Origin: an uncultured Victivallales bacterium
GTDB lineage: Bacteria; Verrucomicrobiota; Lentisphaeria; Victivallales; UBA1829
Length of the DNA stretch: 64,000 nucleotides
Direction: 5' to 3'
Assembly: GCA_944391115.1 (NCBI GenBank)
Contig: CALXSJ010000002.1
Span: 62,001 to 126,000 of the forward strand
This document shows, one piece after another, positions 25,953-35,452 of the stretch. The notes beneath the pieces are model-generated. The model searched no databases, had not been told where the DNA came from, and saw only the letters and a program-made list of their open reading frames with translations. A program made the translations under genes and the position numbers. Numbering within the stretch: the stretch's first letter is position 1; each line of letters begins with the position of its first letter.

Positions 25953-26006
25953 TTGTCATTTCTTCTTTTCCGCATTATAATTATATCCCGGAAAACGACC
26001 GCGGTC
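25953..26006 (+). promoter_or_regulatory. strong promoter with downstream palindrome for the second glycan operon
   Basis: TTGTCA (25953-25958), a 17-base spacer and TATAAT (25976-25981) form a near-consensus sigma-70 promoter. A perfect palindrome GACCGCGGTC (25997-26006) lies about 10 bases after the expected start site, a position that could serve as an operator. The next gene begins at 26080, and no other good promoter is seen until 38 kb on this strand. Confidence 0.65.
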
Positions 26007-26079
26007 ATGACATCTTTGCCGTGGGCGGCATGGTTCGCAGTTTTGTTTCAGAAATCCGATGGACCGGGAGAACGGAGAA

Positions 26080-26991
26080 ATGGCGGCAAAACAATTTTTG
26101 AAAATTCTGACAATCGGGAACAGTTTCACGGACTGTCTCGCCTGCTGTTTTCCGGATGTGGTCGCCTCCGCAGGATGCGGCCTCCTTTGGGACCGGGCCA
26201 GTCACAGCGGGTGCGAACTTCACCGGCATTGGAGCTACATTGAGTTCGAGGAGAGGGATCCCGCCGCCAGACTGTATCAGGAGCCGCGCGTCAAACTGCG
26301 CGACATCCTCCGGAGGGAATCCTGGGATATTGTCACCATTCAGCAGGGCGGGCGTGAAAGCTGGCGGCAGGAACTCTATCAGCCCTATGCTTCGAATATT
26401 TATGCGCATATCAGAAAATACGCGCCGCAGGCGGAGGTCGTGATCCAGCAGACATGGGCCTATCGCGCCGATGATCCGCATCTGATGCCCGGCAGTCCTT
26501 GGGGCTTCGACCAGGAGGGGCACTTCGAGCGCCTGACGGCGGCATACCGCAAACTGGCATCCGAACTCGGACTGCGCATCATTCCGGTTGGCTGTGCCGT
26601 GCAGCTCGCAAGGCGGGAGCAGAGCGTTCCGTTTCAGAATTATGATCCGGCGCTTCTTGCAGAGCTTCACTGGCCGGATCTTCCGCCGCAGGCCGGTTCG
26701 CTGGTCGGGAGAATATGGTGGCAGAAAGATGAAAACGGCAGGCTGCGGATGTTGCGCGACACCATTCATCTCAATGTGCGCGGACAGTATCTTCAGGCAT
26801 GTGTCTGGTTTGCGTTTCTTTACGGCCGTCCGGTTTCGGAAATCAAATTTGTGCCGGACGGGATCGCCGATGCCGATGCGGCATTTCTGCGCGGAATTGC
26901 ACAGCGGGCCGTCGACGGATTTGAGCAGGTCGGAATACGGCGGACCGGAGAAGATGAAACACTGCGTTCCGAGGCGGAACGGCAGGATTGA
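26080..26991 (+). CDS. DUF4886 family SGNH-type hydrolase-like protein
   Basis: The 303-aa protein opens with [10 protein letters not shown], the GNSF block of DUF4886, a relative of SGNH/GDSL esterases in which the Ser is the likely nucleophile. A '[10 protein letters not shown]' block lies in the middle, and '[12 protein letters not shown]' near the end supplies the expected Asp-x-x-His pair. No signal peptide is seen. The ATG at 26080 has GGGAGA 7 bases upstream; the ATG at 26059 does not. A role in removing acyl groups from glycans is plausible. Broken copies of part of this gene lie at 31417-31520. Confidence 0.75.
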   Translation: MAAKQFLKILTIGNSFTDCLACCFPDVVASAGCGLLWDRASHSGCELHRHWSYIEFEERDPAARLYQEPRVKLRDILRRESWDIVTIQQGGRESWRQELYQPYASNIYAHIRKYAPQAEVVIQQTWAYRADDPHLMPGSPWGFDQEGHFERLTAAYRKLASELGLRIIPVGCAVQLARREQSVPFQNYDPALLAELHWPDLPPQAGSLVGRIWWQKDENGRLRMLRDTIHLNVRGQYLQACVWFAFLYGRPVSEIKFVPDGIADADAAFLRGIAQRAVDGFEQVGIRRTGEDETLRSEAERQD

Positions 26992-27106
26992 GCGAAATGC
27001 CCTGCCGTATCGTTTCAGTTTGTTCGGCGCGGAACGGGATGCGGGGAAAGCCAATGCTTTCCGCAAGGGATTTTCAGAAAAAGAAGAGGGAACGGAGGAT
27101 GATTCG

Positions 27107-27814
27107 ATGCCGGGGAAAACAGCGGAAAGACCATTCGTGCGGTTCAGTTTCACACTGGTAGAACTTCTCGTAGTGATTGCGATTATTGCGGTTCTCGCCG
27201 GAATGCTGCTTCCCGCACTGAACAATGCGCGGGAAAAGGCAAGGAGCATTCAGTGCGTCAACAATTTTAAACAGGCCGGTGTGGTTGCTGCCATGTATCT
27301 GGATACCTACGACTGGCTTCTGCCCTACCGGTGGGGACACGTGAGCGGCAATCTTTCCACGGAGCAGGACGATTACGGTGATACCCTGACATTCGGAGAA
27401 GCCATGCACGAAGCATTTCCGGAAAAAAGTATCGGGTATGCCTATCGGCCATCGACGGGATATCCGGGACTGAAGCGATCGCATTACGCGTGCCCCTCCT
27501 CGCAGGATCGGGAGAATTCCTATAACATGACATACGGCATCAATTCAAAAACCTCCAAAGGACTGCATAAAGCAAAGTTTCCGTTTCCAGGCAGACTTGC
27601 CTATGCCGGAGACGGCATGGCGGTTTTCCAGAAGCCGGACAGCATTCTTTTCCGCCACATGGGAGCAACAACCGTCCTCTATGCGGATATGCACGTGAAT
27701 CTCCGGAAACGTTCTTCCATCAACATGCAGAGCGGCGCCGCCGGCGATTCCCTCTTCTGGTCAATCGGCCCGAAATCAGAATGGGGACACGATCTGACGG
27801 GACTTCCTGACTGA
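27107..27814 (+). CDS. pseudopilin-like protein (prepilin N-terminal methylation domain)
   Basis: The 235-aa protein has a short basic leader, then the prepilin cleavage and methylation segment '[20 protein letters not shown]' starting at about residue 13. A globular part ends in the H-x9-D block ([15 protein letters not shown]). GGAGG precedes the ATG. Proteins of this class are abundant in Lentisphaerota and thought to be exported by a type II secretion-like or type IV pilus-like machine. No assembly genes are in the window. Fifty-five bases of its hydrophobic segment are identical to the copy at 31701-31755. Confidence 0.85.
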   Translation: MPGKTAERPFVRFSFTLVELLVVIAIIAVLAGMLLPALNNAREKARSIQCVNNFKQAGVVAAMYLDTYDWLLPYRWGHVSGNLSTEQDDYGDTLTFGEAMHEAFPEKSIGYAYRPSTGYPGLKRSHYACPSSQDRENSYNMTYGINSKTSKGLHKAKFPFPGRLAYAGDGMAVFQKPDSILFRHMGATTVLYADMHVNLRKRSSINMQSGAAGDSLFWSIGPKSEWGHDLTGLPD

Positions 27815-27856
27815 TTCCAGAATTCTGAAAATCAATCAAAAATAAGGAGAACGATA

Positions 27857-28723
27857 ATGAAGAAACAGATTTTCCCTGCAATTCTTTTCCTCGCGGCATT
27901 CAGTCTCATGGCGGATTTTCCGACGGATTTCCAGAATGCCCAGAAACAGTTCAATCAGAGAAAATGGGAGAAGGCGGCGGCCGCTTTCGCTCAAACGGCG
28001 GAAAATGCGCCTGCCGCATACAAGGACAAGTGTTATTCCTATGCGGCACGGGCTCTTGCGTTCGCCCGGAAACAGAGCGAGGCGGAAGCCATGGCCGCAC
28101 GGATTGCAAATCCGGAGTGGAAAAGCTACACCCGAATGGAGATTCTTTCCACTCTAGGGAAATTCAATGAGCTCGTCACCCAGTTCCGAACGGAAAAGAT
28201 CGGCGGGTGGCCGGAGGAAATCGCCTATCTCGGATATTACATGCTCGGAAGGGCGCGGGTCTTTTCCCGGAACGCGGCGGAGGCGGTTGGAGATCTGGAA
28301 AAAGCGGTGGCGCAGGCCGGTTCGGATGAACGCACCCGGATTCTTGCTCTTTCCTCTCTGGTTCAGGCCGCACAGAAAAACGGAGATACGGCAAAAGCTC
28401 TTGCTGCTGCCGACAAGGCTCTGAGCATGAAATCATTTCGCGGATTCTCGGCTTATCTGGATGCCGCGCTGCGGAAGACCCAGATTCTGATTGCGCAGAA
28501 AAAGTTCGATGAGGCGGAAAAGAATCTGGATGCCCTTGATGCGGGAAGAAAATGGAACGGCGGGGACTGGCAGCTGCAGTATCTGGAAACACGGGGGGAT
28601 CTTGCAGCCGCGAAAGGAAACAGCGCGGAGGCGAGGAGATACTATGCGCAGGCTCTGGAAGTCGGAGAGACGCATCCCTATTTTAAAAATCGCGTCAAAG
28701 GCAAATTGGGCAAGATCAGATAA
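27857..28723 (+). CDS. secreted TPR-repeat protein
   Basis: The 288-aa product has a signal peptide (MKKQIFPAILFLAAFSLMA) and TPR-like helical repeats along its length (for example 'FNQRKWEKAAAAFAQTAENA', 'KNGDTAKALAAADKALSMKS' and 'GNSAEARRYYAQALEVG'). AAGGAG precedes the ATG. It sits between a pseudopilin and a DUF4838 gene with gaps of 42 and 24 bases, so it belongs to the same operon and may scaffold their products in the periplasm. Confidence 0.75.
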   Translation: MKKQIFPAILFLAAFSLMADFPTDFQNAQKQFNQRKWEKAAAAFAQTAENAPAAYKDKCYSYAARALAFARKQSEAEAMAARIANPEWKSYTRMEILSTLGKFNELVTQFRTEKIGGWPEEIAYLGYYMLGRARVFSRNAAEAVGDLEKAVAQAGSDERTRILALSSLVQAAQKNGDTAKALAAADKALSMKSFRGFSAYLDAALRKTQILIAQKKFDEAEKNLDALDAGRKWNGGDWQLQYLETRGDLAAAKGNSAEARRYYAQALEVGETHPYFKNRVKGKLGKIR

Positions 28724-28747
28724 GCAAAAGGGTGGAAGGGCGGAAGG

Positions 28748-31240
28748 ATGACAAAGGCAATATGGGCGGTGCTGCTGGGATGTTCCGTATCAACGGCGGC
28801 CTTGTCGCTGGAGATTGTAAAAGACGGCGTTCCGGAAGCGGAAATTGTCATCGCAGAGGAGGCGCATGAGGGCACGCATCGCGCTGCGGAAGATCTGCGC
28901 GATTTCCTGCGGAGGATTTCCGGTGCGGAACTGCGTATCGTCCATGCTCCTTCAACGGAGAAGAAAAATCATCTCTATGTCGGGCGGAGCGTCTGGACGG
29001 ACAAACTTTCCTACCGCCTTCCGGTGTTCCGGAATTCCGGTTACGACATTCTGGTGAAAGGCAATTATGCCGTTCTTGCGGGGCCGATGGTGACTTCTCT
29101 GGAAAATCCGTACCGGATGAGCTCCTCCGATGCCGGGTATCTGCGCACGCCGCTGCTCAACAAAACCCCGAAACCGGCAAATTTTCCCTCGCCGGGATTG
29201 AAGAAATGGCAGTCGTTCACAGGACGGACATTTTCCACTCTGCAGGTCGGCAATGGCGGCGGAGTCCGCAATGCGCCTTTGAAAATCTTCACCAACGACG
29301 ATCTCGGAGACTGGTACGCGGTCAGCGCGTTTCTGGAAGAACTGGGGGTTCGTTTTTACGCCCCCTGCCATGACGGAACGATCGTCCCCAGGAGCAGAAA
29401 TATTTCCGTCGAAGAGTGCCGGATCACGAAGGAGGCGGCTTTTGCACGGCGGGAGTGGACCTATTACGGAGCCATGCGCAGCGACCGGGATGGCATCGCC
29501 TGGCTGAAACGCATGAAATGCGGCAATCATACGCTGATCATCTACAATCACACGACCTATGCCGTTTATTCCACAAAGGAACAGCTGGCAAAACATCCGG
29601 AATATTTCGCGGAGGAGAAACCCGGGAAAAAATGGAGCGGGTTTCCCGCAGGATCGGGAATTCCGCGTTACACGGATCCGGGATTCCGGCGGGACTGCGT
29701 GCTCTTCCTGCGGAAGATGTTTGACGCCTTTCCGCATCTTGCTGCGTGTGCAATGGGACCCCCGGATGGAAGCGTCCGTCTGGATTACCGCGACATGGAG
29801 CAATATCGCCGGGGTGGACTTTCCCCGGAACAGGCGGCAAGCAACTACGTCTGGGATTTTCATGTCCATCTGGCGAAGGAACTGGCAAAGACGCATCCCG
29901 GCAAAAAGCTTCTTTACATGAGCGGCGCGGGAGCCAAACGCTTCCCGACGAATTTCAAGTCCGGGGAAGTCGACAACATCATCATTCCCTTCACGCAGCC
30001 TTACAGCGCCTACCGCGTTTTGCAATCCACGAATGACGCGGTCATCCGGGAGCGGAAGGAGTGGCTTGAGAAAGTGAACGGGAAAAACAAATGTCCGGTC
30101 TGGGATTACTATCTTTATTACAGAATTCCCTCGATGCCGCGCTATCCGGTTATTTTCACGCGGTCGCTTCAGCGGGAAATGCGGGAGATGCTTCCTTATG
30201 CCGACGGCAAGTTCATCGAAGTCGCGCCCGAATGGATGACGGATGGAAAAAACATGCAGTCCGGCAGCCGTATCGGAACCATTCCGCTGATTCATCTCAT
30301 GATGTATATCCAGAACAAGCTCTTCTGGGAGCCGGATCTGGATATGCGGGCGCTGCTCGAAGAGTTTTACCGTCTTTACTACGGGCCCGCCGCGCAGGAA
30401 ATGAAGGCCTACTATGAATTCGCCGAAGAGGTCTGGACCCGTCAGGAGGGGCGCAGCGTCACCCCGACGACAGGATTTCTCAAGGAAAAGGATGTCCCTG
30501 TCTATTTCCAGCTTCTGGCGGAGGCAAAGAAGAAAGTTCCGGCGAATTCGGTTTATTTCCGCCGGATTGATTCGATTGAAAAAGGAATCGAACCGTTGAA
30601 GAAACTCTTTCCGAGTTTGAAGCGGGTCGGTCCCGACATCCGTGCCTGCCGGATCGCCGATGATGCAGAACTGGACGGAGATCTCTCGAAGTACCGTTAC
30701 GGCTGGCTGACCATGAAGGACAATATGACCGGAGAGGAGATTTACCGCAACCGGACGCGGGCGGTTGTCGCACTTTCGGAAAACCGGAAATTCCTCCGTG
30801 TGGGGGTTGTCTGCAATGAAACGGATATGAGCCGGATCAAAGCAGCGTGCATCAGCGGGGATGACAGCAAAATCTTCGAAGACGATGTGGTGGAAGTTTA
30901 CCTCAATACACCGGAACACAGCGATTTCAAAATCGTCGTGAATTCCAACGGCGTGATTTATGATGAATCCACGGATGCGGCCATCGTCGATCGGGATACA
31001 CTCCCGATTCTCTGGAATCCCGGCGTGAAGGCCGTCGTCCGGAAATATCCGGATCGCTGGGAGGTGGAAATCGAAATACCGACTGCGGATTTCGGCACGC
31101 TGGGGCCGACAAAACAGTATCCGTGGGGCATTCAGATCGGGCGCACCAGAATGCCCGGCGGCGGAAAAGCCTATTCCATTGCTCCGACCGGAGGCGCCTA
31201 CCGGATTCAGCCGAAATGGGGCAATCTCTGGGTGCGCTGA
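28748..31240 (+). CDS. secreted DUF4838 protein with C-terminal CBM9-like domain
   Basis: The 830-aa exported protein has a signal peptide (about 1-20) and an alpha-glucuronidase-type N-terminal domain (about 20-200) with 'WYAVSAFLEELGVRFYAP'. The DUF4838 barrel (about 230-610) follows, then a CBM9-like domain (about 640-830) with 'FEDDVVEVYLNTPEH' and 'VVNSNGVIYDE'. It lacks the CxCxxC block of the 19.3-kb paralogue, so the two have diverged. The gene is preceded by GGAAGG. Downstream lies a graveyard of PIG-L and DUF4886 fragments. Confidence 0.8.
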   Translation: MTKAIWAVLLGCSVSTAALSLEIVKDGVPEAEIVIAEEAHEGTHRAAEDLRDFLRRISGAELRIVHAPSTEKKNHLYVGRSVWTDKLSYRLPVFRNSGYDILVKGNYAVLAGPMVTSLENPYRMSSSDAGYLRTPLLNKTPKPANFPSPGLKKWQSFTGRTFSTLQVGNGGGVRNAPLKIFTNDDLGDWYAVSAFLEELGVRFYAPCHDGTIVPRSRNISVEECRITKEAAFARREWTYYGAMRSDRDGIAWLKRMKCGNHTLIIYNHTTYAVYSTKEQLAKHPEYFAEEKPGKKWSGFPAGSGIPRYTDPGFRRDCVLFLRKMFDAFPHLAACAMGPPDGSVRLDYRDMEQYRRGGLSPEQAASNYVWDFHVHLAKELAKTHPGKKLLYMSGAGAKRFPTNFKSGEVDNIIIPFTQPYSAYRVLQSTNDAVIRERKEWLEKVNGKNKCPVWDYYLYYRIPSMPRYPVIFTRSLQREMREMLPYADGKFIEVAPEWMTDGKNMQSGSRIGTIPLIHLMMYIQNKLFWEPDLDMRALLEEFYRLYYGPAAQEMKAYYEFAEEVWTRQEGRSVTPTTGFLKEKDVPVYFQLLAEAKKKVPANSVYFRRIDSIEKGIEPLKKLFPSLKRVGPDIRACRIADDAELDGDLSKYRYGWLTMKDNMTGEEIYRNRTRAVVALSENRKFLRVGVVCNETDMSRIKAACISGDDSKIFEDDVVEVYLNTPEHSDFKIVVNSNGVIYDESTDAAIVDRDTLPILWNPGVKAVVRKYPDRWEVEIEIPTADFGTLGPTKQYPWGIQIGRTRMPGGGKAYSIAPTGGAYRIQPKWGNLWVR

Positions 31241-31261
31241 ATGAAACAAGGAGTCTGAAAG

Positions 31262-31416
31262 ATACCAGGAAAAATTCTGATGGCGATCGGTGTGCATGGC
31301 GATGAGATTGAATGCAATGCCGGGGGAATGATCTACAAATGTCCGGATCGCTTCCATGTGCTTGTTTATGTCCTGTCCGCCAGCGGCATGGCGGGGAAAG
31401 GAAGCTCGTTCCACTG
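31262..31416 (+). pseudogene. remnant of a PIG-L/LmbE-type deacetylase gene (5' part)
   Basis: The frame that reads KILMAIGVHGDEIECNAGGM matches, codon for codon and without gaps, the start of the intact PIG-L gene at 35452 (KVLMAIGAHADDIEFNAGGT). Identity is also high at the DNA level (for example the shared run CTTGTTTATGTCCTGTCC). The expected start codon (31262-31264) reads ATA instead of ATG, 8 bases after a good AGGAG site. The metal motif HADD has become HGDE. Similarity stops near 31416, where the sequence switches to a piece of the DUF4886 gene; the frame ends at 31459. Confidence 0.8.
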
Positions 31417-31520
31417 CCGGTCGGGAAAATATGGTGGAGAAAGAGGAAAATGCATTTGAGCAGCCGGGAATACGGCGGACCGTAGAAAATGGAGCCCTGT
31501 CTTCCGGCGACGATGGATGA
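31417..31520 (+). pseudogene. two joined fragments of a DUF4886 gene
   Basis: Bases 31417-31450 match 26703-26738 of the intact DUF4886 gene (shared runs TCGGGA, AATATGGTGG, GAAAGA). Bases 31451-31520 match its last part, about 26914-26991 (shared runs ATTTGAGCAG and GGAATACGGCGGACCG). About 175 bases of the gene are missing between them. The similarity continues past the old stop codon into the spacer and the following pseudopilin. No start or intact frame remains. The stretch 31241-31640 therefore holds only gene debris and a pseudopilin leader. Confidence 0.75.
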
Positions 31521-31755
31521 GAGAGCGAAATACCCTGCCGTATCGTTTCAGTTTCCTTGATGCGGCATGAAATGCGGCGGGAAAGCCAAAGCTTCCCATG
31601 ATTGAATTTCAGAAAAGAACAGTGAGCGGAGGTGGATACGATGCGGCAGGAAATACCGGAGAAACCCTTGTTGAAAAAAAATTTCACTCTGGTGGAGCTC
31701 CTCGTAGTGATTGCGATTATTGCGGTTCTCGCCGGAATGCTGCTTCCCGCACTGA
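31417..31755 (+). repeat. diverged segmental duplication of 26703-27221
   Basis: From the DUF4886 tail through the intergenic spacer (for example CCCTGCCGTATCGTTTCAGT with one difference just upstream) and into the pseudopilin gene, this stretch tracks 26703-27221 with internal deletions. The best part is 55 identical bases, 27167-27221 and 31701-31755, inside the pseudopilin hydrophobic segment. The two copies are 4.5 kb apart in direct orientation. Confidence 0.8.
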
Positions 31756-32369
31756 GCAAAGCGCGCAAAACGGCATACCGGGCGCGCTGCAGTTCCAACC
31801 TCAGACAGCATGGGGGAGCCTTTTCCATGTATGCGGGAGACAACAAGGGAATGTGGCCGGCTCCAAGTGAAAGCACGGGGGCATCCGCCAGCGGATTTCA
31901 TCTGGCGGGCGGATATCTGGGAAATTATAAGATTCTCGATTGTCCCGGGGATATCACCAGAAAAAGCGGAACCGATTACAAGGCCTGGCCGATATTCGCC
32001 GGCAACCGGAGTTATTCCATCGATGCCGCCCTTGGGCATTATGCGCCGGATTACGGGAAATACTGCACTGCATTCATTCCGGAAAATCAGAAGGGAATTT
32101 CACGCCTTCTGACCGTCTATGAACATGATTACACTTACAGCGGTTATGCATACAGCGCCTCTTATGACGCCTATTCTAATTTCCTGCATCTGAATTCATT
32201 GCAGCAGATGCGCTCCACGATTCTGCGCCATGAGACCCTGAACCTGCTGATGGGAGACGGGCATGTCCGGTCCGGAAAGTTTGATTCCGGCAATCCGGTG
32301 CTCAATCAGCAGCGCTGGGGCAATGATAAAAGTGAAGGAGTGATTCTCCGGTCTTATGATTTCCGTTGA
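31641..32369 (+). CDS. pseudopilin-like protein (prepilin N-terminal methylation domain)
   Basis: The 242-aa protein has the segment '[20 protein letters not shown]' at about residues 15-34 and an H-x8-D-G block near the end ([13 protein letters not shown]). The ATG at 31641 has GGAGG at 8 bases; a GTG at 31632 in frame lies inside that spacing. The middle is Tyr- and Ser-rich. Its promoter-proximal DNA is a duplicate of the 27.1-kb pseudopilin, but the mature domains have diverged completely, which suggests the globular part was exchanged or evolves fast. Confidence 0.85.
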   Translation: MRQEIPEKPLLKKNFTLVELLVVIAIIAVLAGMLLPALSKARKTAYRARCSSNLRQHGGAFSMYAGDNKGMWPAPSESTGASASGFHLAGGYLGNYKILDCPGDITRKSGTDYKAWPIFAGNRSYSIDAALGHYAPDYGKYCTAFIPENQKGISRLLTVYEHDYTYSGYAYSASYDAYSNFLHLNSLQQMRSTILRHETLNLLMGDGHVRSGKFDSGNPVLNQQRWGNDKSEGVILRSYDFR

Positions 32370-32434
32370 ACAACAACTGTCCTTTACGGCATGTGTGCGG
32401 TAAAAAGATATCATTTTTGAATAGAAAGGATCCA

Positions 32435-35400
32435 ATGAAAACAATTGCAGTTTTAGGCGGCGTCATGCTTTTCCTCTGTGCGGAGGCATGGGAAATCAGA
32501 GAACCCGGGAATCCGACAGCGGCGGAAAAAACGGCTGCGGCAGAGCTGAAGCATTGTCTGAACGGATCTGTGCGCTCGTTTCGTCTGGGCGGCCGGGAAT
32601 TGGGGAATATTTATGTCGGGAATACCGCATTTGCCGAAAAGCATGGCCTTGTGTCCGGATCTCTGCCTGATGAAAAATGGGTTATCCGCTCGATTGAAAA
32701 TGATCTGATCCTTACCGGCGGAGGATCAAGAGGAATCATTTACGCCGCATACAAATTTCTGGAAGATGTCATCGGGGTGCGTTTCTTTGCCGCGAACCAG
32801 GAGTATGTGCCGCAAAAACAGGACTATTCCTTTGCAAGTCTGAACTTGTCAGGGAAACCGTTTTTCCGATGGCGCTGCATTTATAAAGGCGGGGAATATC
32901 CCCGTGACGGCGGACGTTCCTTTGCACAGCGCCTTATCAATGACTATACCGTCCGGGGAAAATACGCGCCGGACCAATACGGCGGAACACTGGCCTACGC
33001 ACCCCGGCAGCTGCATAACTTTTCCCTTTATCTGCCTCCTGCGAAATATCTGAAGGCGCATCCCGAATTCTATGCCCTGCGCAACGGAAGACGCGTGCCG
33101 GATCAGCTTTGTCTGTCCAGCCGGCCCATGCGTGCGGAATTTCTGAAAAATCTGAAGAAGCTGATTGCAGAACAGAATGCAGTATCGCGCAGAAAGGGAA
33201 CTGAAAAAACGCTGATTTACAACATCGCCCAGAATGACAACAGAAATAAATGCCTGTGTCCGCAGTGCACGGCGTTTTCCCGGCGCCATGGCGACAGCGG
33301 ACTGCTTCTTGATTTTCTCAATGAGCTTTCCCGTGAAATCACCGCCATGGATCCGGAGCTGCAGATCCGGACTTACGCGTATACCCATACCGTCGAAGCG
33401 CCGCGCGACATGAAAGCCGCACCGAATATCATGGTTCTTCTCTGCAATACGCACGGAAGCAATCATCTGACCGGGGAGAGCGTGAAATTTCCGCGGCTCC
33501 TGAACGAGTGGAGCAAAGTTGTCCGGCAGCTTCATGTCCATGAGTATGAAAACCTGTTTCTTCAGCATCCTGAATGTCCCTGGCCCAGCGAATTTTCCTT
33601 TCCCGCGATCTTCCGTCTCTGGAAGGAGAACCATGTCACGGGAGTCAATATTGAACAGGAGGATTATTACGGCTCCGACATGGCGGATCTGAAATTTTAT
33701 CTTCTGTCGAAGTTTATGGAGGATCCCGTCCGCAAGGATTTTGATTTGCTCCTGAAAGATTTCTGCATGAAATATTACGGCGCGGCGGGAGAGGAAATGC
33801 TGCAGTACCGCAGGACCCTGAAGCGCCTTGCGGACCATGCCGGCACAAGGATTTCCTGGCTCTGCGGAAGTTCCGCGGGGCATAACCGCTACATTGCTCT
33901 TGACGATATGTTGTCGCTGCAGAGCTTATTTGACAGAGCGGAGGGGAAGGTCCGGGGCAATCCGCAGCTTATGGAACGTCTGGGGAGAGCCCGTCTGGCT
34001 CTGGACTGGCAGCTGGGATTTGAGTTGTTCCGGGACTACCGCCGCGCATGGAAGCGCAGCAGTTCCGGAAAGGCGTTTCCCATTGATCTGAAAGCGGTCC
34101 GCGAACGGGCATTGAAGAATTTCAAAAATGCATCCGCGATTTTCAGCGATCCGAAATTTTCACGATTCAAATTCATTCAGGAGAAAAATCCGGATGCCGG
34201 GGAGTCAGAGAAATTCCGTGGAATCCGTCACCATGACATCGCCTCGTTTGAAATGCAGGGGCGTTTGACCGGGGATCCCGGTGCGGAAACGGGAGCAGCT
34301 CTCCTGGAGGAGAATGCGAAACCAAGTTTCGGAATTTACGATGTGATGGGGAAACGGAATTTTTCCGGCATGACTTATCCGGATTTTCCCAAAGACAGGA
34401 TCAAAGGGGAGGGCTATCACTGGTATAAGGTGGCGGCGGGAACGCTCTCCGGACAGGGGGCCGGATGCAATCTGATCCTGACCTCTTCCTGGGCTTCCCG
34501 TGTGGCTCTGGCGCATCTTGACGGCATCGACTATGGAAAGCCGGTCGAAATCTGGGCAAGATTCAAAGTGGAAGGCCCGACCTACGGGATAAAAAATGAA
34601 TCCGGAAAGGATACCGTGTTCCTCGACAGAGTCGTTCTGCTCAATGTGAGAGACACGCAGGGGATACGTCGGGAGGCGGAAATGCTCTGCCGCCGGAAGA
34701 AGCATCGGGAATCGGTGGAGAAATATCTTGAGGTTTCCAGATATCTGGAGGGGCGTGAGCTCTATGACACCATATGCCGGGCCGGTTACTGCCTGCGGCT
34801 CCACCAGAACAAGGCGCAGGAAGCGCTGGATCTTTCCCGGCATATTCCGGACCCCTGCTATGCAAAGGGATACCGTCTGGAAATTCTGCAATGGTCTTCT
34901 CCGGGAGAGACCACTGGCGAATTCGCCGGGGAAGATTTCAGCAGGTGGCCCGAGGCGATTCGCGCGAATGCTTATTTGAGAAGGGGAAACGCTTTCTTCA
35001 AACAGAAAAACACGATTCGCGCGGAAGAGGATTTGCAGAAAGCATACGAACTTGGGAAGTCATTCGGGAAATGGATTCCGGTGCAGCTGCTGGGGGATTT
35101 GTACCGGGAACAGAAAAACGATCCGGCAAAAGCGGAAGAGTATTACAGAATGTGCATGAAGCATTTTCCCAAAGGATTTCCGGCTTATCTTTCCGCTCTG
35201 CATCTCAGCAGGCTTTTGATCCGGCAGGGGAAGGCGGAAGAGGCCTTTCGGGTGATGGAGGAATCTCAGGCAACTGGAATTTACCGTGCGGAAATGCTTG
35301 CGGAAAAGGCCGCAGTCCATCAGGCGCGGGGCGAAATGGAAAAGGCAGCCGGACTGTTGAGGAAGGCGCTGGAGCAGAATATGCATGCGTCTCAAAGGCC

Positions 35401-35452
35401 GCGGTTTGAAAAAATGCTGAAAAATTTGAACGCGCAGGGAGATAAGAAGTGA
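32435..35452 (+). CDS. secreted DUF4838 protein fused to C-terminal TPR repeats
   Basis: The 1005-aa product has a short signal peptide (MKTIAVLGGVMLFLCAEA), an N-terminal alpha-glucuronidase-type domain (about 18-125, with 'GIIYAAYKFLEDVIGVRFFA') and a DUF4838 barrel (about 130-480, with 'CLCPQC'). A beta region (about 590-730) and TPR repeats (about 735-1000) follow. The other two DUF4838 proteins here carry CBM9-like domains instead of TPRs. The ATG at 32435 has AAAGGA at 4 bases; a TTG at 32366 has nothing. Its stop overlaps the PIG-L start (TGATG). Confidence 0.8.
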   Translation: MKTIAVLGGVMLFLCAEAWEIREPGNPTAAEKTAAAELKHCLNGSVRSFRLGGRELGNIYVGNTAFAEKHGLVSGSLPDEKWVIRSIENDLILTGGGSRGIIYAAYKFLEDVIGVRFFAANQEYVPQKQDYSFASLNLSGKPFFRWRCIYKGGEYPRDGGRSFAQRLINDYTVRGKYAPDQYGGTLAYAPRQLHNFSLYLPPAKYLKAHPEFYALRNGRRVPDQLCLSSRPMRAEFLKNLKKLIAEQNAVSRRKGTEKTLIYNIAQNDNRNKCLCPQCTAFSRRHGDSGLLLDFLNELSREITAMDPELQIRTYAYTHTVEAPRDMKAAPNIMVLLCNTHGSNHLTGESVKFPRLLNEWSKVVRQLHVHEYENLFLQHPECPWPSEFSFPAIFRLWKENHVTGVNIEQEDYYGSDMADLKFYLLSKFMEDPVRKDFDLLLKDFCMKYYGAAGEEMLQYRRTLKRLADHAGTRISWLCGSSAGHNRYIALDDMLSLQSLFDRAEGKVRGNPQLMERLGRARLALDWQLGFELFRDYRRAWKRSSSGKAFPIDLKAVRERALKNFKNASAIFSDPKFSRFKFIQEKNPDAGESEKFRGIRHHDIASFEMQGRLTGDPGAETGAALLEENAKPSFGIYDVMGKRNFSGMTYPDFPKDRIKGEGYHWYKVAAGTLSGQGAGCNLILTSSWASRVALAHLDGIDYGKPVEIWARFKVEGPTYGIKNESGKDTVFLDRVVLLNVRDTQGIRREAEMLCRRKKHRESVEKYLEVSRYLEGRELYDTICRAGYCLRLHQNKAQEALDLSRHIPDPCYAKGYRLEILQWSSPGETTGEFAGEDFSRWPEAIRANAYLRRGNAFFKQKNTIRAEEDLQKAYELGKSFGKWIPVQLLGDLYREQKNDPAKAEEYYRMCMKHFPKGFPAYLSALHLSRLLIRQGKAEEAFRVMEESQATGIYRAEMLAEKAAVHQARGEMEKAAGLLRKALEQNMHASQRPRFEKMLKNLNAQGDKK

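Noticed and set aside
28952-31876. A 974-codon minus-strand open frame
   Set aside because: It is antisense to another DUF4838 gene and the pseudogene region; the composition is that of a shadow frame.
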